NCBI GenBank assembly: GCA_946480065.1
Contig: CAMLJA010000029.1
Span: 1-12,159 of the forward strand
From: an uncultured Thermomonas sp.
GTDB taxonomy: Bacteria; Pseudomonadota; Gammaproteobacteria; Xanthomonadales; Xanthomonadaceae
DNA: 12,159 bases
Direction of reading: 5' to 3'
Both the position numbers and the translations under genes were made by a program. Below are positions 1-9,095 of this stretch, piece after piece (the stretch's first letter is position 1; each line of letters starts with the position of its first letter). The notes under the pieces were generated by a model. The model was given only the letters and a program-made list of their open reading frames with translations. It was not told the origin of the DNA and did not search any database.

Positions 1-1084
1 CCTTGCCCTGCCTTGCCGCGCTGGCCCTTGCCGCCCGCGCCGTCCCGCCGCCGCCGCCGCTGCCGAGCCCCCCGGCCCCGCCGCCCGCGCCCGCCCCCGA
101 GCCGCCGCCGCCCGCGCACGTGCGCGACCTGGACGCCGCGCGCGCGGCCTTCGTGCGCGATACCGCCGCCCGCTTCTCGATCCCGCCCGCGCGGATCGAG
201 GCGGTGCTGGCGGGCGCCGAAGTCCGCGACGCCATCGTCAAGGCGATGGCGCGCCCGGCCGAGGCCAAGCCGTGGCGCGACTACCGCCCGATCTTCATCC
301 AGCCCAGGCGGATCGACGACGGCCGCGCCTTCCTGGCCGCGAACGCCGGTGCCCTGCGCCGCGCCGAGGCGCGCTACGGCGTGCCGGCCGAGCTGATCGT
401 CGCCATCCTCGGGGTGGAGACCAGCTACGGCGGCAACAAGGGCAGCTGGCCGGTGGTGGACGCGCTGTACACCCTGGCCTTCGCCTACCCGCGCACCGGC
501 GACCCGGCGCGGGTGGCCTACGAGGACCGCCGCGAGGCCTTCTTCCGCGACGAGCTGGCGCAGCTGTTCGCGCTGGGCCAGGAGGAGGGCTTCGACATCG
601 CCACCCTCAAGGGCAGCTACGCCGGCGCGATGGGCTGGGGCCAGTTCATGCCGTCCAGCTACCGCGACTACGCGGTGGACGGCGACGGCGACGGCCGCCG
701 CGACCTGTTCGGCGACCTCGACGACGTGTTCGCCTCGGTCGCCAACTACTTCGCCGCCAAGGGCAAGTGGGAGCGCGGCGGCCCGGTGATGGAGCCGGCG
801 GTGCGCGCGCCCGGCGCGGCCGACTTCGCCAACCCCGGGAACGCGGTGACGCTGGACCAGACCCTGGCCTCGCTGGCCGCCGCCGGCTACCGGCCCGCGG
901 CCGGCGGCACCGCCGCCGGCGACCGCCCGGCCACCCTGATCACCCTGGACGGGGCGGACGGGCCGGAATACTGGATCGTCTACCGCAACTTCAAGGCGAT
1001 CACCGCCTACAACGGCTCGCGCCTGTACGCGACCGCGGTCCACCAGCTGGCCCAGGCGATCGCCGGGCGCGGGGCGCCCACGCC

Positions 1085-1088
<4 letters not shown>
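1..1088 (+). CDS. mltB: Lytic murein transglycosylase B (MltB family), 5' end missing
   Basis: Cleaves the MurNAc-GlcNAc bond of peptidoglycan in the periplasm, leaving 1,6-anhydro-MurNAc ends. The reading frame is open from base 3 and probably starts upstream. A TTG at 3 is a poor start because the visible N-terminus is only the hydrophobic end of a signal peptide (LAALALAARA), followed by a Pro-rich linker. Counting from base 3, the catalytic Glu is residue 139 in ILGVETSYGG, and GAMGWGQFMPSSY follows around residues 211-223. Next comes an Asp/Gly loop at 226-234 (D226, D228, D230, D234) that matches the EF-hand-like calcium site of E. coli Slt35. This order of motifs is that of the SLT_2 domain. 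No lipobox is visible, so the protein may be soluble rather than lipidated, but the missing start leaves this open. Its TGA overlaps the rlpA ATG (ATGA). The family call is secure. Confidence 0.93.
45..59 (+). repeat. (CCG)5 trinucleotide run in the mltB Pro-rich linker
   Basis: Five perfect CCG units encode part of a proline run between the signal peptide and the catalytic domain. Because the unit is three bases, slippage would change linker length without shifting the frame. Such runs are expected in very GC-rich DNA, so no function is claimed. Confidence 0.6.
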
Positions 1089-2359
<1,271 letters not shown>

Positions 2360-2372
2360 ACGCGGGCCCGGC

Positions 2373-2401
2373 CTGACCCGCCGCGCGTTGCGGCTTAGAA
2401 T
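2373..2401 (+). promoter_or_regulatory. Candidate sigma-70 promoter of dacC
   Basis: A -35-like CTGACC (2373-2378, 4 of 6 consensus bases with the TGAC core) and a -10-like TAGAAT (2396-2401, 5 of 6) are separated by exactly 17 bp. They sit in the 89-bp gap between rlpA and dacC, in a locally less GC-rich patch. The predicted start near 2408 gives a leader of about 40 nt that contains the dacC ribosome binding site. This would let dacC be transcribed separately from mltB-rlpA. Confidence 0.55.
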
Positions 2402-2433
2402 CCCCACTGATGCCTGCCGCCCTGCGCGGCCAC

Positions 2434-2439
2434 GAGGAG
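2434..2439 (+). promoter_or_regulatory. Shine-Dalgarno GAGGAG that fixes the dacC start
   Basis: GAGGAG lies 9 nt before ATG 2449. It favours that start over the in-frame ATG at 2410, which has no such motif and would put a non-hydrophobic extension before the signal peptide. Confidence 0.75.
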
Positions 2440-2448
2440 TTTTCGTTG

Positions 2449-3663
2449 ATGCGTTCGCGTTCCCTGCTGTTCGTCGCGCTGGCCACCGCCGGCCTGGTCC
2501 TCGGGTCCGGCCTGTCGCTGGCCCAGGCGCCCGCCCCCGCCGCCCGCCCCGCCGCGCTCAGCGACGACCTGCCGATCCCGGACGCGCCGGCGCCGGCCAC
2601 CAGCAAGGCGTGGCTGGTGATGGACTACGCCACCGGCCAGGTGCTGGCGGGCGAGAACGTGGACACCCCGGTGGAGCCGGCCAGCATCACCAAGGTCATG
2701 ACCAGCTACGTGATCGCCGCCGAGATGGCGGCCGGCAAGGTCAAGCCGACCGACCCGGTGATGATGACCGAGCACGCCTGGCGCGAGGGCGGGGCCGGCA
2801 CCGACGGCAGCTACAGCGGCTTCGAGGTCAACAAGACCGCGCCGCTCGTGGAGATGGAAAAGGGCATGGTGGTGCAGTCGGGCAACGACGCCGCCATCGC
2901 GCTGGCCGAGCACGTGGCCGGCAGCGAGCAGGCCTTCGCCCAGCTGATGAACGCCTACGCGAAGAAGATCGGGATGAAGCACTCCCACTTCGTCAACCCG
3001 CACGGGCTGACCGCCGAGGGCCACGTCACCACCGCGCACGACCTGGCGCTGCTGGGCCGCGCGCTGATCCGCGACTTCCCGGAGTCCTACGGCTACAACA
3101 AGCTGAAGGAGTTCACGGTGGGCCCGATCACCCAGCCCAACCGCAACCTCCTGCTGTGGCGCGACCCGTCGGTGGACGGCATCAAGACCGGCCACACGTC
3201 CAGCGCCGGCTACTGCCTGATGGCCTCGGCCAAGCGCGGCGACCAGCGCCTGATCACCGTGGTGATGGGCGATACCAGCGAGAACCAGCGCGCGGTGGAT
3301 TCGCAAGCGCTGCTCAACTGGGGCTTCCGCTTCTACGAATCGCACCAGCTCTACGACGCGGGCAAGCCGCTGGCCTCGCCCAAGGTGTGGAAGGGCGCCG
3401 CCGACGTGGTGAAGGTGGGCGTGGCGCAGCCGCTGCTGGTCTCCACCCCGCGCGGCAAGTACGACCGCCTGAAGGCCACCATGGAGCTGCCCGCCTCGCT
3501 GGAGGCGCCGATCGCCAAGGGCCAGAAGCTGGGCACGGTGAAGGTGGCGCTGGACGGCAAGGTGGTGGCGCAGGCCCCGCTGGTGGCGCTGGAGGCGGTG
3601 GAGGAGGGCGGCTTCCTCAAGCGCCTGTGGCACGCCCTGCTGATGTGGTGGGAGAGCGTCTGA
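2449..3663 (+). CDS. dacC: D-alanyl-D-alanine carboxypeptidase (PBP5/6 family)
   Basis: Removes the terminal D-Ala from peptidoglycan pentapeptides and so limits cross-linking. It acts in the periplasm, attached to the inner membrane. The protein has 404 residues, matching E. coli DacA and DacC. A Sec signal peptide covers about residues 1-25 (cleavage near SLA/QA). All three penicillin-binding motifs are present: SITK with nucleophile S79 and K82, SGN at 144-146, and KTG at 246-248. A beta-rich C-terminal domain (about 305-385) follows, then an amphipathic tail ending LWHALLMWWESV, typical of the membrane anchor in this family. The start was chosen from the GAGGAG and the signal peptide. The gene lies in the usual rlpA-dac-ybeD order. 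Whether it is the orthologue of DacA or DacC cannot be settled by eye; dacC is the name usually given in Pseudomonas and Xanthomonas. Confidence 0.95.
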   Translation: MRSRSLLFVALATAGLVLGSGLSLAQAPAPAARPAALSDDLPIPDAPAPATSKAWLVMDYATGQVLAGENVDTPVEPASITKVMTSYVIAAEMAAGKVKPTDPVMMTEHAWREGGAGTDGSYSGFEVNKTAPLVEMEKGMVVQSGNDAAIALAEHVAGSEQAFAQLMNAYAKKIGMKHSHFVNPHGLTAEGHVTTAHDLALLGRALIRDFPESYGYNKLKEFTVGPITQPNRNLLLWRDPSVDGIKTGHTSSAGYCLMASAKRGDQRLITVVMGDTSENQRAVDSQALLNWGFRFYESHQLYDAGKPLASPKVWKGAADVVKVGVAQPLLVSTPRGKYDRLKATMELPASLEAPIAKGQKLGTVKVALDGKVVAQAPLVALEAVEEGGFLKRLWHALLMWWESV

Positions 3664-3712
3664 CCCCGGGCCCGCCTTGGGACCCGGCCGCGGCGCCCCC
3701 ATCCTTGCGGTC

Positions 3713-3991
3713 ATGAGCATCCAGTCCGACAACCCCGAGCACGGCTTCCAGTTCCCCGGCACCTTCGAGCTGTCGGCGATGGGCGCCGCCGACAGGCACC
3801 TCGAGGCCGACCTGCCGCGGCACCTGATGGACGCCGGCATCGAGGTGCTGCAGGAATCCGTCAGCTGGAAGCATTCCTCCAGCGGCAGGTACGTCTCGGT
3901 GCGGATCTCCTTCCGCGCCGCCTCGCGCGAGGAATACGACCGCGCCCACGCCGCCCTGCGCGACCATCCCGAGGTGAAGTGGACGCTGTAG
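3713..3991 (+). CDS. ybeD: YbeD / DUF493 family protein (UPF0250)
   Basis: A small cytoplasmic protein of 92 residues (E. coli YbeD has 87) with an alpha/beta, ACT-like fold. Recognisable features are the [11 protein letters not shown] opening, [12 protein letters not shown] in the middle, and a C-terminal segment ending EVKWTL. The biochemical role is not established. Its constant position between dac and lipB suggests, but does not prove, a link to lipoate or envelope metabolism. ATG 3713 was chosen over the upstream in-frame start at 3677, which would add residues absent from the family. No good Shine-Dalgarno precedes it, and the gap to dacC is 49 bp, so it is probably read from the dacC transcript. 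Its last 13 bases overlap the start of lipB. Confidence 0.88.
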   Translation: MSIQSDNPEHGFQFPGTFELSAMGAADRHLEADLPRHLMDAGIEVLQESVSWKHSSSGRYVSVRISFRAASREEYDRAHAALRDHPEVKWTL

Positions 3992-4677
3992 CGGCGGCCT
4001 GCGTGGCCGACGCGGCGCCGGCGTCCGCGCGCCCCGCCGCGGTCCGCGACCTCGGCCGCCAGCCCTACGAGCCGGTGTGGCGCGCCATGCAGGCGTTCAC
4101 CGATGCGCGCGGCGACGCCAGCGACGACGAACTGTGGCTGGTCGAGCACGAGCCGGTGTTCACCCTCGGCCAGGCCGGCAAGCCCGAGCACGTGCTGATG
4201 CCGGGCGAGATTCCGGTGCTGCACGTCGACCGCGGCGGCCAGGTGACCTACCACGGCCCCGGCCAGCTGGTGGCCTATCCGCTGCTGGACCTGAAGCGGC
4301 TGAGGATCGGCGTGCGCGACTACGTCTGCAGGATCGAGCAGGCGGTGATCGACACCCTGGCCGAGTGGAACATCGGGGCCGCCCGCCGCGAGGGCGCGCC
4401 CGGGGTCTACGTCAACGGCGCCAAGATCGCCGCGCTGGGCATCCGTGTGCGGCGCGGCTGCACGTTCCACGGGCTGGCCTTCAACATCGCCGGCGAGAGC
4501 ACCGCGCCGTTCGCCCGCATCAATCCCTGCGGTTACGCCGGGCTGCAGGTGGTGGCGCTGTCCGACCTCGGCGGGCCGTCCTCGATGGAGGCGGTCAAGC
4601 CGGTGCTGCTGGCGCAGCTGGCCCGGCAGTTCGGGCTGTCGCCGCGGCCCGCCTCGGGCACGCTGCCCGCCCCCTGA
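3979..4677 (+). CDS. lipB: Octanoyl-ACP:protein N-octanoyltransferase LipB
   Basis: Transfers octanoate from acyl carrier protein to the lipoyl-domain lysine of enzymes such as pyruvate dehydrogenase, the first step of lipoate synthesis in the cytoplasm. Residues 84-96 read [13 protein letters not shown]. The catalytic Lys is K149 in KIAALG, and the catalytic Cys is C184 in INPCGY. The Lys-Cys spacing is 35 residues, against 34 in E. coli as I recall it (K135/C169), because the loop GESTAPF is one residue longer. The start is taken as GTG 3979, giving 232 residues with a variable Ala-rich N-terminus. GAGG at 3971-3974 could serve as ribosome binding site at a short spacing. GTG 4003 is an alternative. 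The 13-bp overlap with ybeD implies translational coupling. The function call is secure, the exact start less so. Confidence 0.95.
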   Translation: MDAVAAACVADAAPASARPAAVRDLGRQPYEPVWRAMQAFTDARGDASDDELWLVEHEPVFTLGQAGKPEHVLMPGEIPVLHVDRGGQVTYHGPGQLVAYPLLDLKRLRIGVRDYVCRIEQAVIDTLAEWNIGAARREGAPGVYVNGAKIAALGIRVRRGCTFHGLAFNIAGESTAPFARINPCGYAGLQVVALSDLGGPSSMEAVKPVLLAQLARQFGLSPRPASGTLPAP

Positions 4678-4686
4678 GGCCGCATC

Positions 4687-4695
4687 TGCGATAAT
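4687..4695 (+). promoter_or_regulatory. Extended -10 element immediately before lipA
   Basis: TGC followed by GATAAT gives an extended -10 (TGn plus 5 of 6 consensus bases) in the 25-bp lipB-lipA gap. No -35 match is seen 17 bp upstream, which an extended -10 does not require. The hexamer ends 7 nt before the lipA ATG, so the start of transcription should fall at or one base before the A of the ATG. No Shine-Dalgarno is present between them. Confidence 0.5.
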
Positions 4696-4702
4696 TCCCG
4701 GC

Positions 4703-5707
4703 ATGAGCACCGCCCCCCGCAGCATTCCCCTCGCCGTGGTCGGCGATGCCGCCACGCCGGCCCCCGGCGCGCTCGAACCCGGCGCGCGGCAGGTGGCCGA
4801 CCAGAAGATCGCGCGTTCGCCGGTGGCGTTCGCGGACGCGCCGGTGCTGCGCAAGCCCGGCTGGATCCGGGTCCGCATTCCCTCCGGCAACGCGGTGCAG
4901 GCGCTGAAGGCGAAGCTGCGCGAGAACCGGCTGGTCACGGTCTGCGAGGAAGCCAGCTGCCCGAACATCCACGAATGCTTCAGCCACGGCACCGCCACCT
5001 TCATGATCCTGGGCGAGGTCTGCACGCGGCGCTGCTCGTTCTGCGACGTGGCCCACGGCCGGCCCAAGCCCCCTGATGCCAGCGAGCCCGCCAACCTCGC
5101 GCGCACGGTCGCCGACATGGGGCTGAAGTACGTGGTGATCACCAGCGTCGACCGCGACGACCTGCGCGACGGCGGCGCCCAGCACTTCGTCGACTGCATC
5201 CGCGAGACCCGCGCCGCCGCGCCCGGCATCCGGATCGAGATCCTGACCCCGGACTTCCGCGGCAAGGGCCGGATGGAGCGCGCGCTGGACATCCTGGCGG
5301 CGGCGCCGCCGGACGTGTTCAACCACAACATCGAGACCGTGCCGGAGCTGTACCGCAACGTGCGCCCGGGCGCGGACTACCAGTGGTCGCTGACCCTGCT
5401 GCAGCAGTTCAAGGCCCGCCACCCGGGCATCCCCACCAAGTCCGGGATCATGCTGGGGCTGGGCGAGACCATGGCGCAGGTGCAGGCCACCCTGCGCGAC
5501 CTGCGCGCGCACGACGTGGAGATGGTCACCATCGGCCAGTACCTGCAGCCCTCGCCGGCGCACCACCCGCTGCTGCGCTACTGGACCCCGGACGAGTTCA
5601 AGGCGCTGGAGGACTACGGCTACGCGCTGGGGTTCGGGCACGTCGCCTCCGGCCCGATGGTGCGCTCGAGCTACCACGCCGACCGCCAGGCCGCCGGGAT
5701 CGCCTGA
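4703..5707 (+). CDS. lipA: Lipoyl synthase LipA (radical SAM)
   Basis: Inserts two sulfur atoms into protein-bound octanoyl groups to form lipoate, completing the step begun by LipB. The protein has 334 residues. Both iron-sulfur sites are intact. The auxiliary cluster uses CX4CX5C at C81, C86 and C92. The radical SAM cluster uses CX3CX2C at C107, C111 and C114 (CTRRCSFC). The C-terminal RSSY motif at 321-324 carries the serine that ligates the sacrificial auxiliary cluster. Other family signatures are [10 protein letters not shown] and MLGLGE. The N-terminal 40 or so residues are an Ala/Pro-rich extension, as is common in Xanthomonadaceae. ATG 4703 is the natural start, but it lacks a Shine-Dalgarno and sits right behind a -10-like element, so translation may begin on a leaderless message. 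Confidence 0.97.
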   Translation: MSTAPRSIPLAVVGDAATPAPGALEPGARQVADQKIARSPVAFADAPVLRKPGWIRVRIPSGNAVQALKAKLRENRLVTVCEEASCPNIHECFSHGTATFMILGEVCTRRCSFCDVAHGRPKPPDASEPANLARTVADMGLKYVVITSVDRDDLRDGGAQHFVDCIRETRAAAPGIRIEILTPDFRGKGRMERALDILAAAPPDVFNHNIETVPELYRNVRPGADYQWSLTLLQQFKARHPGIPTKSGIMLGLGETMAQVQATLRDLRAHDVEMVTIGQYLQPSPAHHPLLRYWTPDEFKALEDYGYALGFGHVASGPMVRSSYHADRQAAGIA

Positions 5708-5728
5708 CCCCGCGGGCGGTGCCATGCG

Positions 5729-5753
5729 CGCGCGGCGCCGCTGCGGCCGCGCG
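5729..5753 (+). terminator. Possible GC hairpin downstream of lipA
   Basis: CGCGCGGC (5729-5736) and GCCGCGCG (5746-5753) form an 8-bp all-GC stem with a 9-nt loop, starting about 20 nt after the lipA stop. No T tract follows. In DNA this rich in GC such stems arise by chance, so the terminator role is only a possibility, supported mainly by position. Confidence 0.25.
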
Positions 5754-5789
5754 GCGCGATGTCCCGGAAGCCCCGCGCGATGCGCGGCG

Positions 5790-5820
5790 TTCACACTGGC
5801 GGCCACCGGTTGGCTACAGT
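5790..5820 (+). promoter_or_regulatory. Candidate promoter of prc
   Basis: In the 208-bp lipA-prc gap, TTCACA (5790-5795, 5 of 6 -35 bases) and TACAGT (5815-5820, 4 of 6 -10 bases) are spaced 19 bp, slightly longer than ideal. The predicted start near 5827 leaves a leader of about 90 nt. I recognise nothing else in this gap besides the hairpin near its left end. Confidence 0.35.
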
Positions 5821-5915
5821 GGACGATGCCGAATCCGCGAACTTCCGGCACTGTCCCGGGGTCGCATCCAGGCGCATCCTGTCGTCCGTAACGGCCCCAC
5901 GCCGTGGAAGTCACC

Positions 5916-8096
5916 ATGAAGACCCCCCGCACCCTGCTCGTCCTGTCCCTCGGCCTGGCCCTGGCCGCCCCGCTGGCGCTGCTGGCGCGCGGCGGCGACG
6001 GCCTGCTGGCCGGCCCCACGCCCGACCAGGCCGTCACCGCCCAGCAGGTCTACGGCCTGCTGTCGGACAGCCGCTACGCCTACCGCCCGCGGGCCCTGGA
6101 CGACGCGCTGTCGCGCGAGATCCTGAAGCGCTACCTCGACGCGCTGGACCCGGGCAAGGCGTTCTTCACCGCCGCCGACGTGGCCGCCTTCGGCCGCTAC
6201 GGCGACCGCCTGGACGACGCCATCAAGTCCGGCGACGTGGCCCCGGCCTGGGCGATCTTCTCGGTCTACCGCCAGCGCGCGAACGAGCGCCTGGCCTACG
6301 CCCGTGGCCTGCTGAAGGGCGGCTTCGACTTCAGCCGCGAGGAGCGCTACGCGTTCGACCGCGAGGACGCGCCGTGGGCGGCGGACAAGGCGGCGCTGGA
6401 CACCCTGTGGCGGCAGTCGGTCAAGAACGACTGGCTGCGCCTGAAGTTGGCCGGCCAGCAGCCCGCCGAGATCCGCAAGACCCTGGACAAGCGCTACGCC
6501 AACACCCTGGAGAGCATCGGCGAGCTCAAGGGCGACGACGTCTTCCAGACCTTCATGAATGCCTACGCGGGCGCGATCGACCCGCACACGGACTACATGA
6601 ACCCGCGCAGCGCGGAGAACTTCAACCTCAGCATCACCAACTCGCTGGAGGGCATCGGCGCGGTGCTGCAGCGTCAGGACGACGTGGTCCTGATCCGCGA
6701 GATCGTGCCCGGCGGCCCGGCCGCGCGCAGCGGCGCGCTGAAGTCCGGCGACCGCATCCTGGCGGTGGGCCAGGGCGGTTCCGGCGAGATGAAGGACGTG
6801 GTGGGCTGGCGGATCGACGACGTGGTCCAGCTGATCCGCGGCCCCGCCGACACCAAGGTGCGGCTGGACGTGCTCCCGGCCGAGGCGCCGCTGGACAGCA
6901 AGCCCTCGCGGCTGGTGCTGACCCGCGCCAAGGTGCGGCTGGAGGATGCCCGCGCCAAGGCCGAGACCATCACCGTGCCGGCGGCCGGCGGCCAGCCCGC
7001 GCGCCGGATCGGCGTGATCAAGCTGCCCGGCTTCTATCAGGACTTCGAGGCGCGCCGCCGCAACGAACGCGACTACGCCTCCGCCACCCGCGACGTGGCC
7101 AGGATGCTGGCGAAATTCCGCGCCCAGAAGATGGACGGCGTGGTGCTGGACCTGCGCAACAACGGCGGCGGCTCGCTGGACGAGGCGGTGCAGCTCACCG
7201 GCCTGTTCATCGACCAGGGCCCGGTGGTCCAGGTGCGCGAGGCCGGCGGCCGCGTGCAGGTCAACAGCGACCGCCAGGCCGGCGTGGCCTGGGACGGCCC
7301 GCTGGCGGTGCTGGTCAACCGCGGCTCGGCCTCGGCCTCGGAGATCGTGGCCGGCGCCATCCAGGACTACGGCCGCGGCCTGATCATCGGCGAGCCCACC
7401 TTCGGCAAGGGCACCGTGCAGACCATGGCCGACCTGGACCGCTGGCCGGCGAACGAGGAACCGCGCTTCGGCCAGGTCAAGCTGACCATCGCGCAGTTCT
7501 TCCGCCCCGGCGGCAGCAGCACCCAGAACAAGGGCGTGGTGCCCGACGTGGCGTTCCCGGCCAGCGTGGACGCCAGCGAGTTCGGCGAGAGCACCTACGA
7601 CAACGCGCTGCCGTGGACCCGCATCGCCGCCGCGCCGCACGTGCAGTACGGCAACTTCGCGCCGCTGCTGGGCGCGCTGGACGCGCGCCACGACGCCCGC
7701 TCGGCCAAGGACGTGGAGTTCCAGTGGTGGGTGGAGGACGTGCGCAAGTTCCGCGAGGAGCAGGCGAAGAAGGCGGTGTCGCTGAACGAGGCGGAGCGCC
7801 GCGCCGAGCGCGACCGCTTCGACGCCCTGCGCCGCGAGCGCGCCGAGGCCCGCAAGCGCCTGGGCCTGGAGCGCGACCCGCTGCTGGACGGCCGCGCCGA
7901 CGACGGCCTGACCGCCGACGAGCGCGACGTGGCCCAGGACGTGGCCCGCGAGGAGGCCGCGCGCAACGTGACCGACCCGCTGCTGCGCGAGTCCGCCTAC
8001 ATCCTGTCCGACGCCATCGGCTTGCTGGGCAAGGACGCCAAGCTGTCGGCGCAGGTGCTGCCCGAGGCCCGCACCGCCGGCCACTGGGTGGACTGA
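5916..8096 (+). CDS. prc: Carboxy-terminal (tail-specific) processing protease Prc
   Basis: A periplasmic S41A serine protease that degrades or trims proteins from exposed C-termini. In E. coli it processes PBP3 and, with NlpI, degrades the hydrolase MepS. The protein has 726 residues (E. coli 682). A signal peptide covers about residues 1-24, then comes the family N-terminal domain. A PDZ domain spans about 240-330, with peptide-binding loop GIGAVL from G246. The protease core has LDLRNNGGGSLDEA, nucleophile S473 in GSASASEI, and K498 in GEPTFGKGT. The Ser-Lys gap of 25 equals S430/K455 of E. coli. A charged helical C-terminal region (DUF3340-like) follows. ATG 5916 is preferred over GTG 5904 because GGAAG at 5906-5910 lies 5 nt upstream. 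An NlpI adaptor gene is not in the window. It probably forms its own transcription unit, ended by the hairpin at 8128. Confidence 0.96.
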   Translation: MKTPRTLLVLSLGLALAAPLALLARGGDGLLAGPTPDQAVTAQQVYGLLSDSRYAYRPRALDDALSREILKRYLDALDPGKAFFTAADVAAFGRYGDRLDDAIKSGDVAPAWAIFSVYRQRANERLAYARGLLKGGFDFSREERYAFDREDAPWAADKAALDTLWRQSVKNDWLRLKLAGQQPAEIRKTLDKRYANTLESIGELKGDDVFQTFMNAYAGAIDPHTDYMNPRSAENFNLSITNSLEGIGAVLQRQDDVVLIREIVPGGPAARSGALKSGDRILAVGQGGSGEMKDVVGWRIDDVVQLIRGPADTKVRLDVLPAEAPLDSKPSRLVLTRAKVRLEDARAKAETITVPAAGGQPARRIGVIKLPGFYQDFEARRRNERDYASATRDVARMLAKFRAQKMDGVVLDLRNNGGGSLDEAVQLTGLFIDQGPVVQVREAGGRVQVNSDRQAGVAWDGPLAVLVNRGSASASEIVAGAIQDYGRGLIIGEPTFGKGTVQTMADLDRWPANEEPRFGQVKLTIAQFFRPGGSSTQNKGVVPDVAFPASVDASEFGESTYDNALPWTRIAAAPHVQYGNFAPLLGALDARHDARSAKDVEFQWWVEDVRKFREEQAKKAVSLNEAERRAERDRFDALRRERAEARKRLGLERDPLLDGRADDGLTADERDVAQDVAREEAARNVTDPLLRESAYILSDAIGLLGKDAKLSAQVLPEARTAGHWVD

Positions 8097-8127
8097 GCCC
8101 GCGCGCTTCGCCATCATCGTTCCAACG

Positions 8128-8153
8128 CGACGGGCGCCTTCGGGCGCCCGTCG
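8128..8153 (+). terminator. Strong hairpin with UUCG loop after prc
   Basis: CGACGGGCGCC and GGCGCCCGTCG form a perfect 11-bp stem closed by a C(UUCG)G tetraloop, 31 nt after the prc stop. Only scattered T bases follow, which is usual for intrinsic terminators in GC-rich bacteria. The structure is nearly symmetrical and could also act in the other direction. It is the best terminator candidate in the window. Confidence 0.8.
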
Positions 8154-8180
8154 TCCATCCTGCGCCCCCGGACCGCCGCC

Positions 8181-9095
8181 ATGGCCCACGCCCCGCAAGT
8201 CCCCGCCGCCCGCGTCGCCCTGGCGCTGGCGGCCGTCTACGCCATCTGGGGCTCGACCTACCTGGCCATCCGGTTCGCGCTGGAAGGCGGCTGGCCGCCG
8301 TTCCTGCTCGGCGGCGTCCGCTTCCTGCTGGCCGGCGCGCTGATGTTCGGGGTGCTGCGCGCGCGCGGCGTGCCGGCGCCCACCGCGCCGCAGTGGCGCA
8401 ACGCCGCGGTGATGGGCGCACTGCTGCTGCTGCTGGGCAACGGCATGGTCAATTTCGCCGAGAAGACGGTGTCCTCGGGGATCGCCGCGGTGGCGGTGGC
8501 CTCGGCGCCGCTGTGGATGGCGATCTTCGCGGCGCTGCGCGGCCAGCGCCCGGGGCGCGCCGAAGCGGTGGGGCTGGGGATCGGCTTCGTCGGCGTGCTG
8601 TGGCTCAACGCCGACGCCCAGCTGGGCGGGTCCAGGGCGGGCATGCTGGCCCTGCTGGTGGCCACCGTGGCGTGGTCGTTCGGCTCGATCTGGAGCCGCG
8701 GCCGCGACCTGCCGGCGCCGTTCATGACCGCGGCCGCGCAGATGCTGTGCGGCGGGGCGGCGATGATCGCGGTCGGGCTGGCCGCCGGCGAACGCCTGCA
8801 CGCGCTGCCGGCGCCGGGCGGGCTGGCCGCGTTCGCCTACCTGGTGGTGTTCGGTTCGATCGTGGGGTTCTCGGCCTACATCTGGCTGCTGCACCACGTG
8901 CGCCCGGCGCTGGCCGGCAGCTACGCCTACGTCAATCCGGCGATCGCGGTGGCGCTGGGCGCGTGGCTGGCCGGCGAGCGCTTCGGCCCGCACCAGCTGC
9001 TGGCGATGGGCGTGATCCTGCTGGGCGTGGTCGCCATCACCCTGGCCCGCGGCCGGCGCGCGTCGCCCCCGCCCGAAGCGGAGCCGGCGGCGTGA
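8181..9095 (+). CDS. yedA: YedA-like EamA-family transporter (drug/metabolite superfamily)
   Basis: An inner-membrane protein of 304 residues with about ten predicted membrane helices arranged as two EamA repeats (about 10-140 and 150-290). Family hallmarks resembling E. coli YedA are YAIWGSTYLAIR at the start, LLLLGNGMVNFAEKTVSSG after the third helix, FGSIVGFSAYIWLL, and SYAYVNPAIAVALGAWL near the end. The natural substrate is not known; efflux of small metabolites or drugs is inferred from the superfamily. ATG 8181 follows the prc terminator stem by only 27 bp, and only a weak GGA precedes it. Its stop lies next to or within the rarD start, so the two transporters are probably co-transcribed. 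The family is certain; orthology to YedA itself is likely. Confidence 0.9.
   Translation: MAHAPQVPAARVALALAAVYAIWGSTYLAIRFALEGGWPPFLLGGVRFLLAGALMFGVLRARGVPAPTAPQWRNAAVMGALLLLLGNGMVNFAEKTVSSGIAAVAVASAPLWMAIFAALRGQRPGRAEAVGLGIGFVGVLWLNADAQLGGSRAGMLALLVATVAWSFGSIWSRGRDLPAPFMTAAAQMLCGGAAMIAVGLAAGERLHALPAPGGLAAFAYLVVFGSIVGFSAYIWLLHHVRPALAGSYAYVNPAIAVALGAWLAGERFGPHQLLAMGVILLGVVAITLARGRRASPPPEAEPAA

Noticed and set aside
272..1084. Upstream extension of the rlpA frame through mltB
   Set aside because: The extension overlaps the MltB catalytic domain and is Arg/Gly/Pro-rich noise. The lipoprotein signal beginning at ATG 1085 fixes the real start.
2395..5358. A 987-codon open frame on the minus strand opposite dacC, ybeD, lipB and lipA
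   Set aside because: It lies opposite four well-recognised genes, its translation is low-complexity and rich in Ala, Gly, Arg and His, and it matches no family I know. Very GC-rich DNA contains few stop codons in such frames.
5729..5758. Alternating CG tract as a possible Z-DNA or protein-binding palindrome
   Set aside because: Short alternating CG runs are frequent in this base composition, and no repeated copies or flanking operator-like symmetry are seen elsewhere in the window.
5814..8993. A 1059-codon open frame on the minus strand opposite prc and yedA
   Set aside because: The translation is Arg/Ala/Gln/His-rich shadow sequence. The plus strand holds Prc with its full catalytic motifs and a YedA-like protein, and these explain the open frame.
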